Below are positions 14,324 to 20,950 of a stretch of 31,100 nt of DNA, one piece after another. The notes under the pieces are model-generated. The model ran no database searches and was not told the DNA's origin. It saw only the letters and a program-made list of their open reading frames with translations. The translations under genes were made by a program, and so were the position numbers. Position 1 is the first letter of the stretch. Each line of letters opens with the position of its first letter. Location of the stretch: positions 1 through 31,100 of the forward strand of contig JBJETQ010000008.1 of NCBI GenBank assembly GCA_051883395.1, given 5' to 3'. This stretch comes from HGM11368 sp051883395. GTDB taxonomy: Bacteria; Bacillota; Clostridia; Christensenellales; UBA3700.

Positions 14324-16627
14324 ATGGATAAAAAGATATTGCCTGCTTTGATTTTGGAAGATACAGTTTTTCCTTACGAAACAAGTAATTTTGTCATCAA
14401 AACTACCGAAAGCGACGAGATTCTCAACGCCGTAGCGTCTGATGACGGCGTGATTTTGATTGTAAAAGCAAAGGATAGCCAATATGTAGAAACTACGCCT
14501 TCCGTCCTGTCTTGCTATGCGGTAGGTACAATCTGCAACGTCAAAAGAACCAAAAAGACAGATTGCTGGACCATGACTGGCATAAAAAGAGCAAAGATTA
14601 CTGATTTTGAAGTATCTCGTCCGTCATGCGTAGAAGTCGAAGAATTGGAATACGTCAATTCCTTCAATCCTTTGATAGCCAGTTATTTTAACGTAATCAA
14701 CAGTATTTTCGACGAATATTTTAAGCTTGAAAACAACAGAGAAATCAAAAATCTTGCTACACGGTTCAGACAAGCTAAGGATAACGACGAAAAAATCAAC
14801 GTTGTTCTGACGGGAGTTGCCGGACAGCAAAGACAACACGTGCTGGAAATGGACGATTCTTTGGCAAGAGCAGAATTGGCGGCGGTGCTGATGAAAGAAG
14901 CGCTTGACGACTATTTTGTAATGAAAAGAGTGGAAAATATCGTCAACGAAAGAATAGAGCAAGGTCAAAGAAACTATGTTCTCAGAGAACGAATCAAGGC
15001 TATCAAGAGCGAACTGGGTGAAGACGAAGACGATATTGACGTATATAGAGACAAAATTGAAAAGTTGAATGCTTGCGACAAGGTCAAGTCAAAACTCAGA
15101 AGCGACGTTTCCAAGATGGAAAAGCTTCCTACGTCAGCTCCCGAATATTCCGTATTGTGCAACTATATGGATACGGCATTGTCTTTGCCGTGGGACAACT
15201 ACGGCGTAGACGACTATGACGTGGCAAAAGCCGCAAAAATTCTCGACGAAGACCATTATGGCATAGAAAAGGTAAAGCAAAGAATACTTGAATATATCGC
15301 CGTCAAAAAACTTGCTCCCGAAATCGACGCTCCTATACTGTGTCTTGTCGGTCCGCCGGGGGTGGGAAAGACGTCGATAGCTCGTTCTATTGCCAGAGCG
15401 GTAAACAAGGAACTGGTACAGATGAGCCTTGGCGGAATGAAGGACGAATCGGAAATAAGGGGACACCGCAGAACTTACGTTGGAGCCATGCCGGGCAGAA
15501 TAATACATAGTTTGTGCGACATCAAGTATTCCAATCCGCTGTTTTTGCTCGACGAAGTAGATAAAATAGGAAGCGGAATCAACGGCGACCCTTCAAGTGC
15601 GCTGCTGGAAGTGCTTGACCCTAAGCAAAACAAATATTTCAGAGACAATTATCTCGAAATACCTTACGATTTGTCAAAAGTTACCTTTATCATCACGGCA
15701 AATACGCTCAACAATATTCAGCAACCTTTGCTTGACCGTATGGAAGTGATAGAGATGAGCGGCTATACGCAGGAAGAAAAAATAGAAATCGCCAAAAGGT
15801 ATCTTGTACCAGCGCAAATCAAAAACAACGGTTTGAGCGGCTATGACGTAGAGTTTGACGACCTTGCGTTGACCGACGTGATTGAGAGATATACAAGCGA
15901 AGCTGGCGTAAGAGAATTGGAGAGACAAATAGGCGCTATCTGCCGAAAAATTGCCGTCAAAATTGCTGACTCTCAGCAAGATTGCCATGAAATAAGTTTT
16001 GTCGTGCGTCAGGAAAATCTCAAAGATTATTTGGGCGTGCCTAAGTTTGACAAAAATCATAAATATTTTGATAAAGAATGCGGCGTAGTCAACGGGCTTG
16101 CCTGGACGAGCGTAGGCGGCGTGGTGATGAATATCGAAAGTAAGGTTTTGTCCGATGGCAAAGGAGAAATGATATTGACGGGTAATCTTGGCGACGTAAT
16201 GAAGGAATCGGCAAAAATCGCCTTGACGGTTGTAAAAAATAAACTGTCGAACATGACAGACCGACAGGATAATGTCAAACACGGAGATATACATATTCAT
16301 GCTCCGGAAGGCGCTACTCCTAAGGACGGACCGTCGGCAGGAATTGCGATTGCGTGTTCGCTGTTGTCGGCGTATACGTCGGTTCCTGTGGACAATGACG
16401 TGGCTATGACGGGAGAACTGACTTTGAGCGGAAAGGTATTGCCGATAGGCGGACTTAAAGAAAAATTGTTGGCTTGCGTGCGAAACGGTATAAACAACGT
16501 CATTATTCCTGAACAGAACAACAAGGACCTTGACGAAATGCCCGACGTGGTAAAAGAAAAATTGAAAATAAATGCGGTCAGCAACGTAGAGCAGGTGTTT
16601 AATCTAGCTTTTGGGGGTAGATTGTGA
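14324..16627 (+). CDS. lon: ATP-dependent protease Lon (LonA)
   Basis: Lon is a cytoplasmic AAA+ serine protease removing misfolded and regulatory proteins. The 767-residue protein has an N-terminal substrate domain (1-200), a helical segment (to about 290), Walker A GPPGVGKT (343-350), Walker B with D410-E411, and the LonA protease domain. The catalytic dyad is S671 (PKDGPSAG) and K714 (GGLKEK). The N-terminal domain is diverged but of normal length. The ATG at 14324 follows GGAG at 14314-14317; an in-frame TTG at 14312 lies inside the terminator T run. The stop overlaps engB by 4 nt. Expression must pass the clpX-lon terminator or start inside clpX. Confidence 0.97.
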   Translation: MDKKILPALILEDTVFPYETSNFVIKTTESDEILNAVASDDGVILIVKAKDSQYVETTPSVLSCYAVGTICNVKRTKKTDCWTMTGIKRAKITDFEVSRPSCVEVEELEYVNSFNPLIASYFNVINSIFDEYFKLENNREIKNLATRFRQAKDNDEKINVVLTGVAGQQRQHVLEMDDSLARAELAAVLMKEALDDYFVMKRVENIVNERIEQGQRNYVLRERIKAIKSELGEDEDDIDVYRDKIEKLNACDKVKSKLRSDVSKMEKLPTSAPEYSVLCNYMDTALSLPWDNYGVDDYDVAKAAKILDEDHYGIEKVKQRILEYIAVKKLAPEIDAPILCLVGPPGVGKTSIARSIARAVNKELVQMSLGGMKDESEIRGHRRTYVGAMPGRIIHSLCDIKYSNPLFLLDEVDKIGSGINGDPSSALLEVLDPKQNKYFRDNYLEIPYDLSKVTFIITANTLNNIQQPLLDRMEVIEMSGYTQEEKIEIAKRYLVPAQIKNNGLSGYDVEFDDLALTDVIERYTSEAGVRELERQIGAICRKIAVKIADSQQDCHEISFVVRQENLKDYLGVPKFDKNHKYFDKECGVVNGLAWTSVGGVVMNIESKVLSDGKGEMILTGNLGDVMKESAKIALTVVKNKLSNMTDRQDNVKHGDIHIHAPEGATPKDGPSAGIAIACSLLSAYTSVPVDNDVAMTGELTLSGKVLPIGGLKEKLLACVRNGINNVIIPEQNNKDLDEMPDVVKEKLKINAVSNVEQVFNLAFGGRL

Positions 16628-17223
16628 TTGTCAAAAAGGCTAAATTCGTAATATCTCAGTCTGACAGCAGGCAATGCAAAGATTATGGTTGCCCCGAAAT
16701 TGCCGTGGCAGGCAAATCTAACGTGGGTAAGTCGTCTTTTATCAATATGCTTGCAGGCGTAGGCGGTTTGGCTAAGACTTCTTCCACGCCCGGCAGAACA
16801 CGACTGATAAACTATTTTGATTTCAACGATTCCGACTTTATGCTGGTTGATTTGCCGGGGTATGGCTTTGCAAGAGTCGACGACTCCGAAAAGAAAAAGT
16901 GGGGAAGTATGATAGAAGGATATCTGTCCAATCGTTTTGGCAGAATTGCCTGTGTACTTGTTCTGATAGATATAAGACGAACTCCCGACGCTCTTGACAA
17001 ACAGATGGTGGCATACCTGCATTATTATCATCTGCCTTTTGTCGTTGTGGCTACCAAGGGGGATAAATTGTCCAAAGCTCAACAGTCCAGACAAAGACAG
17101 ATAATCGCTTCTCAGCTTGCAATTGGTGCAGACGACGTCATAGTTACGTCGTGTATCAGCAGACAGGGTAAAGATGAAATTTTGAATAAAATCGAAGCTC
17201 TGATAATTGCCAACAGAGAGTGA
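16624..17223 (+). CDS. engB: Ribosome biogenesis GTP-binding protein EngB (YihA/YsxC)
   Basis: A small GTPase needed for 50S subunit assembly. The 199-residue product has G1 GKSNVGKSS at 30-38, G3 DLPGYG at 76-81 and G4 TKGD at 144-147, with VTSC as the likely G5. The start is GTG at 16624, overlapping the lon stop codon in a GTGA junction, with a run of five G just upstream as ribosome binding site. The lon-engB coupling is common in Firmicutes. The stop is followed 12 nt later by copy 3 of the dispersed repeat; no clear terminator was seen. Confidence 0.96.
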   Translation: MIVKKAKFVISQSDSRQCKDYGCPEIAVAGKSNVGKSSFINMLAGVGGLAKTSSTPGRTRLINYFDFNDSDFMLVDLPGYGFARVDDSEKKKWGSMIEGYLSNRFGRIACVLVLIDIRRTPDALDKQMVAYLHYYHLPFVVVATKGDKLSKAQQSRQRQIIASQLAIGADDVIVTSCISRQGKDEILNKIEALIIANRE

Positions 17224-17235
17224 TTTTGTGGCATT

Positions 17236-17286
17236 TTATTCTAAAATAAGTGAATTTTTATAATAAAATGACAAAAAATATAATTG
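17236..17286 (+). repeat. Dispersed intergenic repeat, copy 3
   Basis: It begins TTATTCTAAAATAAG, matches copy 1 at 43 of 51 positions and lies just downstream of the engB stop codon. Here the start can also fold as a 6-bp stem (ATTTTA, TTC, TAAAAT). Confidence 0.7.
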
Positions 17287-17362
17287 ATATTTATAAAAAG
17301 TAAATAGTAGAGAGAAAGTATACAAAGCACAAAATTTAGTTTGTCAGCAAGGCGAATGCGAC

Positions 17363-17391
17363 TTGAAAGCAATTGGTTTGTGTGTTAAAAT
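17363..17391 (+). promoter_or_regulatory. SigA-type promoter giving a probable leaderless transcript
   Basis: TTGAAA (17363-17368), a 17-bp spacer and TAAAAT (17386-17391), with an extended -10 TG at 17383-17384. The ATG of the next gene starts six bases after the -10, at the expected transcription start. Confidence 0.75.
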
Positions 17392-17397
17392 GAAGAT

Positions 17398-18090
17398 ATG
17401 AAGATATATGCAATAAGCGACTTACATCTCTCGGGTGCCTGCAACAAGCCGATGGATATTTTCGGCAGCAGTTGGGAAGGCTATTGGGAAAAGATAAAGC
17501 AAGATTGGTGCGCTAAGGTAGACGAGAGCGACCTTGTGCTTCTGTGCGGCGACCTTAGCTGGGGCATGACTACGGAAGAAGCAAAGCCCGATCTTGACCA
17601 GCTAGCAGATTTGAAGGGTAAGAAAATCATTATCAAAGGTAACCATGATTATTGGTGGTCTTCTCTTAGCAAGGTAAGAGCGATAGTAGACAAAAGCGTT
17701 ATGTGTCTTCAAAACGATTGTATAAGAGTAGACAACGTGCTTGTTTGCGGTTCTCGGCTTTGGACGATGGGCAGCAATAATAAAGACGACGAAAAGATAC
17801 TCAACAGAGAGTATCTGCGCTTGCAAATGTCGCTGGATAAAATGGAAAAGATGAGAAAAGACGACGACTGGGTTGTGGCTATGTGTCATTATCCGCCTTT
17901 TGACGTCAGTATGCGCCCGAATAAATTCACCGAACTTATGTCTATGCATAGAGTAGACGCCGTGGTTTACGGACACTTGCACGGAAAAGATTGCAGAGCG
18001 TTGAAGTGTGTAGAGATAGACGGAATACCTTACTTTTTGTCGTCCTGCGACCTGGTTGACAACAATCTTGTCTTATTGAAAGAATTCTGA
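17398..18090 (+). CDS. Calcineurin-like metallophosphoesterase
   Basis: This is a dimetal phosphoesterase of unknown substrate. The 230-residue protein carries the family motifs in order: DLH (D8, H10), GDLSWG (51-56), GNHDYWW (81-87), CHYPPF and GHLHG near the C-terminus. The pattern (KPMDIFG, WEGYW, DLSWGMTTEEA) matches a phosphohydrolase group common in clostridia. The protein must start at or close to this ATG, because the first strand and DLH motif follow at once. There is no Shine-Dalgarno sequence, and the promoter places the start at the ATG. The gene stands alone between the engB group and the dcw region. Confidence 0.9.
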   Translation: MKIYAISDLHLSGACNKPMDIFGSSWEGYWEKIKQDWCAKVDESDLVLLCGDLSWGMTTEEAKPDLDQLADLKGKKIIIKGNHDYWWSSLSKVRAIVDKSVMCLQNDCIRVDNVLVCGSRLWTMGSNNKDDEKILNREYLRLQMSLDKMEKMRKDDDWVVAMCHYPPFDVSMRPNKFTELMSMHRVDAVVYGHLHGKDCRALKCVEIDGIPYFLSSCDLVDNNLVLLKEF

Positions 18091-18232
18091 CAGCACTTCA
18101 AGCAATCGTCAAGGAAACGGATAAAGATAAAATCTGATATAGCCCCGCACGTGGACTCTGTTAAAAGTCTGACGACAGACGGACAGGCGTATTCAGAATG
18201 ACAATATAATGATAATATGTTATATATTGATG

Positions 18233-18259
18233 AGCGACCTGACCGTCGCTTATTTTTAT
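18233..18259 (+). terminator. Weak intrinsic terminator after the metallophosphoesterase gene
   Basis: A 6-bp stem (AGCGAC 18233-18238, GTCGCT 18245-18250), a 6-nt loop and TATTTTTAT. It is about 140 nt past the stop codon and is the only candidate there. Confidence 0.5.
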
Positions 18260-18311
18260 GACGGAATTTTTAAATTGTATCATAAAGATTTAGAATTTAG
18301 CTGCATTGCGA

Positions 18312-18330
18312 TTTTGGGAATTTTACCACC
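18312..18330 (+). repeat. 19-bp direct repeat, copy 1
   Basis: TTTTGGGAATTTTACCACC, identical to 18424-18442, with starts 112 bp apart. On the minus strand it contains GGTGG, the core also found in the MraZ-type sites near the promoter. Confidence 0.85.
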
Positions 18331-18423
18331 GACTTTTTGCCGATTGACTTGTATTCGATAATATGGCTAAAAGGGGCAAATATTTGCTCTGCAACAGGAG
18401 TGGTTTTTGGGACAAAATGCATT

Positions 18424-18442
18424 TTTTGGGAATTTTACCACC
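18424..18442 (+). repeat. 19-bp direct repeat, copy 2
   Basis: An exact copy of 18312-18330. A partial relative (TTTTGGGA) lies between them at about 18405-18412. Confidence 0.85.
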
Positions 18443-18553
18443 ATACTAAGATTTTTAATCAAAAAATACCTGTTTTTGCGGTCAAATTTGGGCTAAAATA
18501 AAAAAATTTTTTCGATAAATTTTGATACTAAAAAACAATTTTCCACCGTTGAA

Positions 18554-18601
18554 ACACAATATATTGTGTTAAAAATACCATTTAAACACAAAATATGCTT
18601 T
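18554..18601. promoter_or_regulatory. NrdR-type operator pair upstream of mraZ
   Basis: Box 1 (18554-18569, ACACAATATATTGTGT) matches every position of the published NrdR consensus acaCwAtATaTwGtgt and is a perfect palindrome, extended by one base pair each side. Box 2 (18586-18601, ACACAAAATATGCTTT) matches 12 of 16 positions. They are 32 bp apart, three helical turns, the usual spacing of NrdR box pairs. A TTGAAA at 18549-18554 could be the -35 of a promoter overlapping box 1. Confidence 0.65.
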
Positions 18602-18623
18602 ATGAACATATGTTTGTTTTTAT

Positions 18624-18643
18624 AAGGTGGAAAAAAGTGGAAA
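18624..18643 (+). promoter_or_regulatory. MraZ-type binding repeats
   Basis: Two adjacent 10-bp units, AAGGTGGAAA (18624-18633) and AAAGTGGAAA (18634-18643), end 7 bp before the mraZ -35. The GTGG core repeated every 10 bp is the known recognition layout of MraZ, so autoregulation is likely. Confidence 0.8.
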
Positions 18644-18650
18644 ATTATTA

Positions 18651-18679
18651 TTGACAATTCCGAATTTTATTGTTATTAT
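18651..18679 (+). promoter_or_regulatory. SigA promoter of mraZ and the dcw cluster
   Basis: A perfect TTGACA (18651-18656), a 17-bp spacer and TATTAT (18674-18679) with an extended -10 TG at 18671-18672. The start near 18686 leaves a 22-nt leader with AAAGGAG. Confidence 0.88.
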
Positions 18680-18708
18680 ATATGTGAAGACAAGGAAAGG
18701 AGAAGCGT

Positions 18709-19161
18709 ATGGAAGGATTTTACGGAACTGTATATCTGCAAGCCGATGAAAAGGGTAGATATCGCATACCTTCTAAGTACCGTGCCAAATTGGGCGAAGG
18801 TAGCATCTTCTATATGCAGAACGGCTCGCCTTATCTCAGCGTAATATCAGGAGCAAAATCAAAAGAGATTATTGACAAACTCTCTCCGATGATTACTCTT
18901 ATAGACACGCCTACGTCAAACGCTGCAAGAGCAATTTTGTCCAATCTGTGCGAAATCAAAGAAGACGGTCAAGGAAGATTTACGTTGCCTACCGAACTGA
19001 GACAGGAATTGGAACTGGGAAAAGAAGTTGTATTTATTGGAATGGGCAGCAAAGTAGAGATGTGGAGCAAAGCTAAATGGGAAGAATCTTGCCAGAAAGC
19101 AAAAGAATCTTTGGCTTATGACGAAGTGATAACAAAATTGGGCGAGGCGATTACGTTTTAG
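18709..19161 (+). CDS. mraZ: Transcriptional regulator MraZ
   Basis: MraZ is a ring-forming DNA-binding protein with two AbrB-like swapped-hairpin domains, and it controls its own dcw operon. The 150-residue protein has both halves: YLQADEKGRYRIPSKYRAKL in the N-terminal part and a second one with KEDGQGRFTLPTELR near residues 84-98. Both carry the DNA-contacting GR-P-R pattern. AAAGGAG at 18696-18702 precedes the ATG. It is the first gene of the cluster and rsmH follows after 2 nt. The GTGG repeats just upstream of its promoter are its expected operator. Confidence 0.97.
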   Translation: MEGFYGTVYLQADEKGRYRIPSKYRAKLGEGSIFYMQNGSPYLSVISGAKSKEIIDKLSPMITLIDTPTSNAARAILSNLCEIKEDGQGRFTLPTELRQELELGKEVVFIGMGSKVEMWSKAKWEESCQKAKESLAYDEVITKLGEAITF

Positions 19162-19163
19162 TT

Positions 19164-20096
19164 ATGGAATTTAAGCACGTACCCGTATTACTACAAGAGT
19201 GTATCGAAGGATTGGATATAAAGCCTGACGGAATTTATGTTGACGGGACTCTGGGCGGCGGCGGCCATAGCGAAAAAATTCTTGAAAGACTGACCGACGG
19301 AAAGCTCATAGCTTTTGACAAGGACGCACAGGCGATAGAAAGCACGATGGTAAGATTGTCTCCTTATAGAGAAAAAATTACGTACGTGCATGACGACTTC
19401 AAAAATTGTCCCTATCATCTCGACGAAATGGAGATAGATAAAATAGACGGAGTGCTGTTGGACTTGGGAGTATCTTCTTATCAGCTGGACAATTCCGCAA
19501 GGGGATTCAGTTACAATCAGGACGCTCCGTTGGATATGAGAATGGACCAGTCGCAGCGACTCAGCGCAATGGAAGTGGTCAACGAATATGATGAGAGCAG
19601 TCTTGCCGACGTGATATATCAATACGGTGAAGACAGACTGGCAAGAAAGATAGCGCACAACATAGTTGTCGCAAGAGAAAACAAAAAGATTACGACTACG
19701 GGAGAGCTGGCAAAGATTGTAGAAAATTCTTATCCTGCCAAGCTCAGATGGAAGGGCGGCAACCCTTGCAAAAGAACCTTTCAGGCGATAAGAATAGAAG
19801 TAAACGGAGAACTGAGAAATCTTGACGCAACTGTGATAGAACTGACAAGGCGATTGAAAAAGGGCGGAAGAATATGCGTGATAACCTTTCATTCGCTGGA
19901 AGACAGGATAGTCAAAAAGGCATTTCAATTTCTTGAAAAGGACTGTATATGTCCGCCACAACAACCTATCTGCACTTGCGACAAGGTCAAAGAGATTGAG
20001 ATTCTGACAAAAAAACCTATCGTAGCAGGTCAACAGGAGCTGGAAGAAAATTCAAGAGCATCGAGCGCAAAATTGAGAATAGCGCAAAAAATATAG
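19164..20096 (+). CDS. rsmH: 16S rRNA (cytosine-1402 N4) methyltransferase RsmH (MraW)
   Basis: RsmH methylates N4 of C1402 in the ribosomal P site using S-adenosylmethionine. The 310-residue protein shows the SAM-binding DGTLGGGGHS motif (28-36 region), VLLDLGVSSYQLD, GFSYNQDAPLDMRMD, the helical insertion, and the late block CVITFHSLEDRIVK. Length is normal. The ATG lies 2 nt behind the mraZ stop with only a weak GGCGAGG site further up, which suggests translational coupling. The next gene, in the FtsL slot, starts 15 nt later. Confidence 0.97.
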   Translation: MEFKHVPVLLQECIEGLDIKPDGIYVDGTLGGGGHSEKILERLTDGKLIAFDKDAQAIESTMVRLSPYREKITYVHDDFKNCPYHLDEMEIDKIDGVLLDLGVSSYQLDNSARGFSYNQDAPLDMRMDQSQRLSAMEVVNEYDESSLADVIYQYGEDRLARKIAHNIVVARENKKITTTGELAKIVENSYPAKLRWKGGNPCKRTFQAIRIEVNGELRNLDATVIELTRRLKKGGRICVITFHSLEDRIVKKAFQFLEKDCICPPQQPICTCDKVKEIEILTKKPIVAGQQELEENSRASSAKLRIAQKI

Positions 20097-20111
20097 TCAA
20101 GGAGAAGGAGT

Positions 20112-20801
20112 ATGAACAAATTGATGGAAAAAGAAAGATACGAACAAAGTACGTATGATTACGACGTCAATAATTCTGCATATTTTAATGCTGAGCCATA
20201 CGAGAGCAGATATTCCCAAAACTATGACAACGGCGCAAATTATCAGCGTTATGACGGCTATTATCAGAACAATCAGAACTATGATTATCGTCAGAGAGAT
20301 TATGCCGACAGTTACGTAGGAGACTATCGCAGAGATTATAATGCAAATTATTATCACAACGAAGAATACAGACCTATGCAAAACGTAGGATATGCTCAAC
20401 AACAGGAATATTCGGAATACTATTACAGGGACAACTCCGAAGGTTACGTAAGACAAAATCCTATAATGAACCAAAACAATTCCGGCGTGTCAAAAAGCAA
20501 TTCTAAGAAGAAATCGAAACTCAACATAAAAGCTAAAATGCTTATTTGCGTTTACTTCTTTATCGTAGCCGTGATTGCGACCTTGCTCATAATCAATATG
20601 GCTACGGCAGGTACGGGTGCCGTTTCGGCAAGCGTAGAAGAAAGCGTAACTTACAACGAAGAAGCGATAGGATATGCGGTTGACGCTGACGGAAACGTGG
20701 TAGAAATGCAACCTATGGGAGACGTAACTCAATATTCTTACGACACCAAGACGGGTGGTTTTGACAGCCTTTGCGATTCGATAGCCAAGTTGCTGGGTTA
20801 A
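20112..20801 (+). CDS. FtsL-position single-pass membrane protein, Tyr/Asn-rich
   Basis: The gene sits exactly where ftsL lies in dcw clusters, between rsmH and the septal PBP, but the protein is unusual. It has 229 residues (FtsL is usually 100-130). Residues 1-120 are low-complexity and very rich in Tyr, Asn, Asp, Gln and Arg. A Lys-rich stretch (SKKKSKLNIKAK) and one membrane helix (about 138-158, LICVYFFIVAVIATLLIINM) follow. The roughly 70-residue outer part is acidic and shows no obvious leucine-zipper heptads, the hallmark of FtsL. YDYDVNN at 15-21 matches a SepF linker motif. Start: AAGGAGAAGGAG just before the ATG. A divisome role is inferred from position; true FtsL homology is unproven. 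A terminator follows. Confidence 0.7.
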   Translation: MNKLMEKERYEQSTYDYDVNNSAYFNAEPYESRYSQNYDNGANYQRYDGYYQNNQNYDYRQRDYADSYVGDYRRDYNANYYHNEEYRPMQNVGYAQQQEYSEYYYRDNSEGYVRQNPIMNQNNSGVSKSNSKKKSKLNIKAKMLICVYFFIVAVIATLLIINMATAGTGAVSASVEESVTYNEEAIGYAVDADGNVVEMQPMGDVTQYSYDTKTGGFDSLCDSIAKLLG

Positions 20802-20820
20802 ATAAAAAAATTGATTATAT

Positions 20821-20853
20821 AGTCTCTGAGCAAAAGCTCAGGGGCTGTTTTTT
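20821..20853 (+). terminator. Intrinsic terminator inside the dcw cluster
   Basis: An 11-bp stem with two U-G pairs (20821-20831 with 20836-20846), an AAAA loop, then G and six T. It separates mraZ-rsmH-FtsL-slot from the PBP gene. No strong promoter was recognised between here and 20951. Confidence 0.9.
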
Positions 20854-20950
20854 GCGAGTAAAGTTATAAAAATTTTAAAACAAATAGCGTAAAAAGGCAC
20901 AAATAAAAGGACGTATAGCGACATAAGATAGAATGTATCGGAGGTCTAAC

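Larger units (their letters stand above)
18091..18708. other. Long regulatory region upstream of the dcw cluster
   Basis: This 618-nt non-coding stretch holds a weak terminator (18233-18259), two exact copies of a 19-bp sequence (18312-18330 and 18424-18442), scattered GGTGG/CCACC half-sites, a NrdR-type box pair (18554-18601), MraZ-type repeats (18624-18643) and the mraZ promoter. The first 140 nt contain only a small 5-bp hairpin (18167-18180). No convincing small gene was found. Confidence 0.8.

Noticed and set aside
18167..18180. Small GTCTG/CAGAC hairpin after the metallophosphoesterase gene, considered as a riboswitch or small RNA
   Set aside because: The stem is only 5 bp, no known riboswitch core was recognised and no promoter lies nearby.
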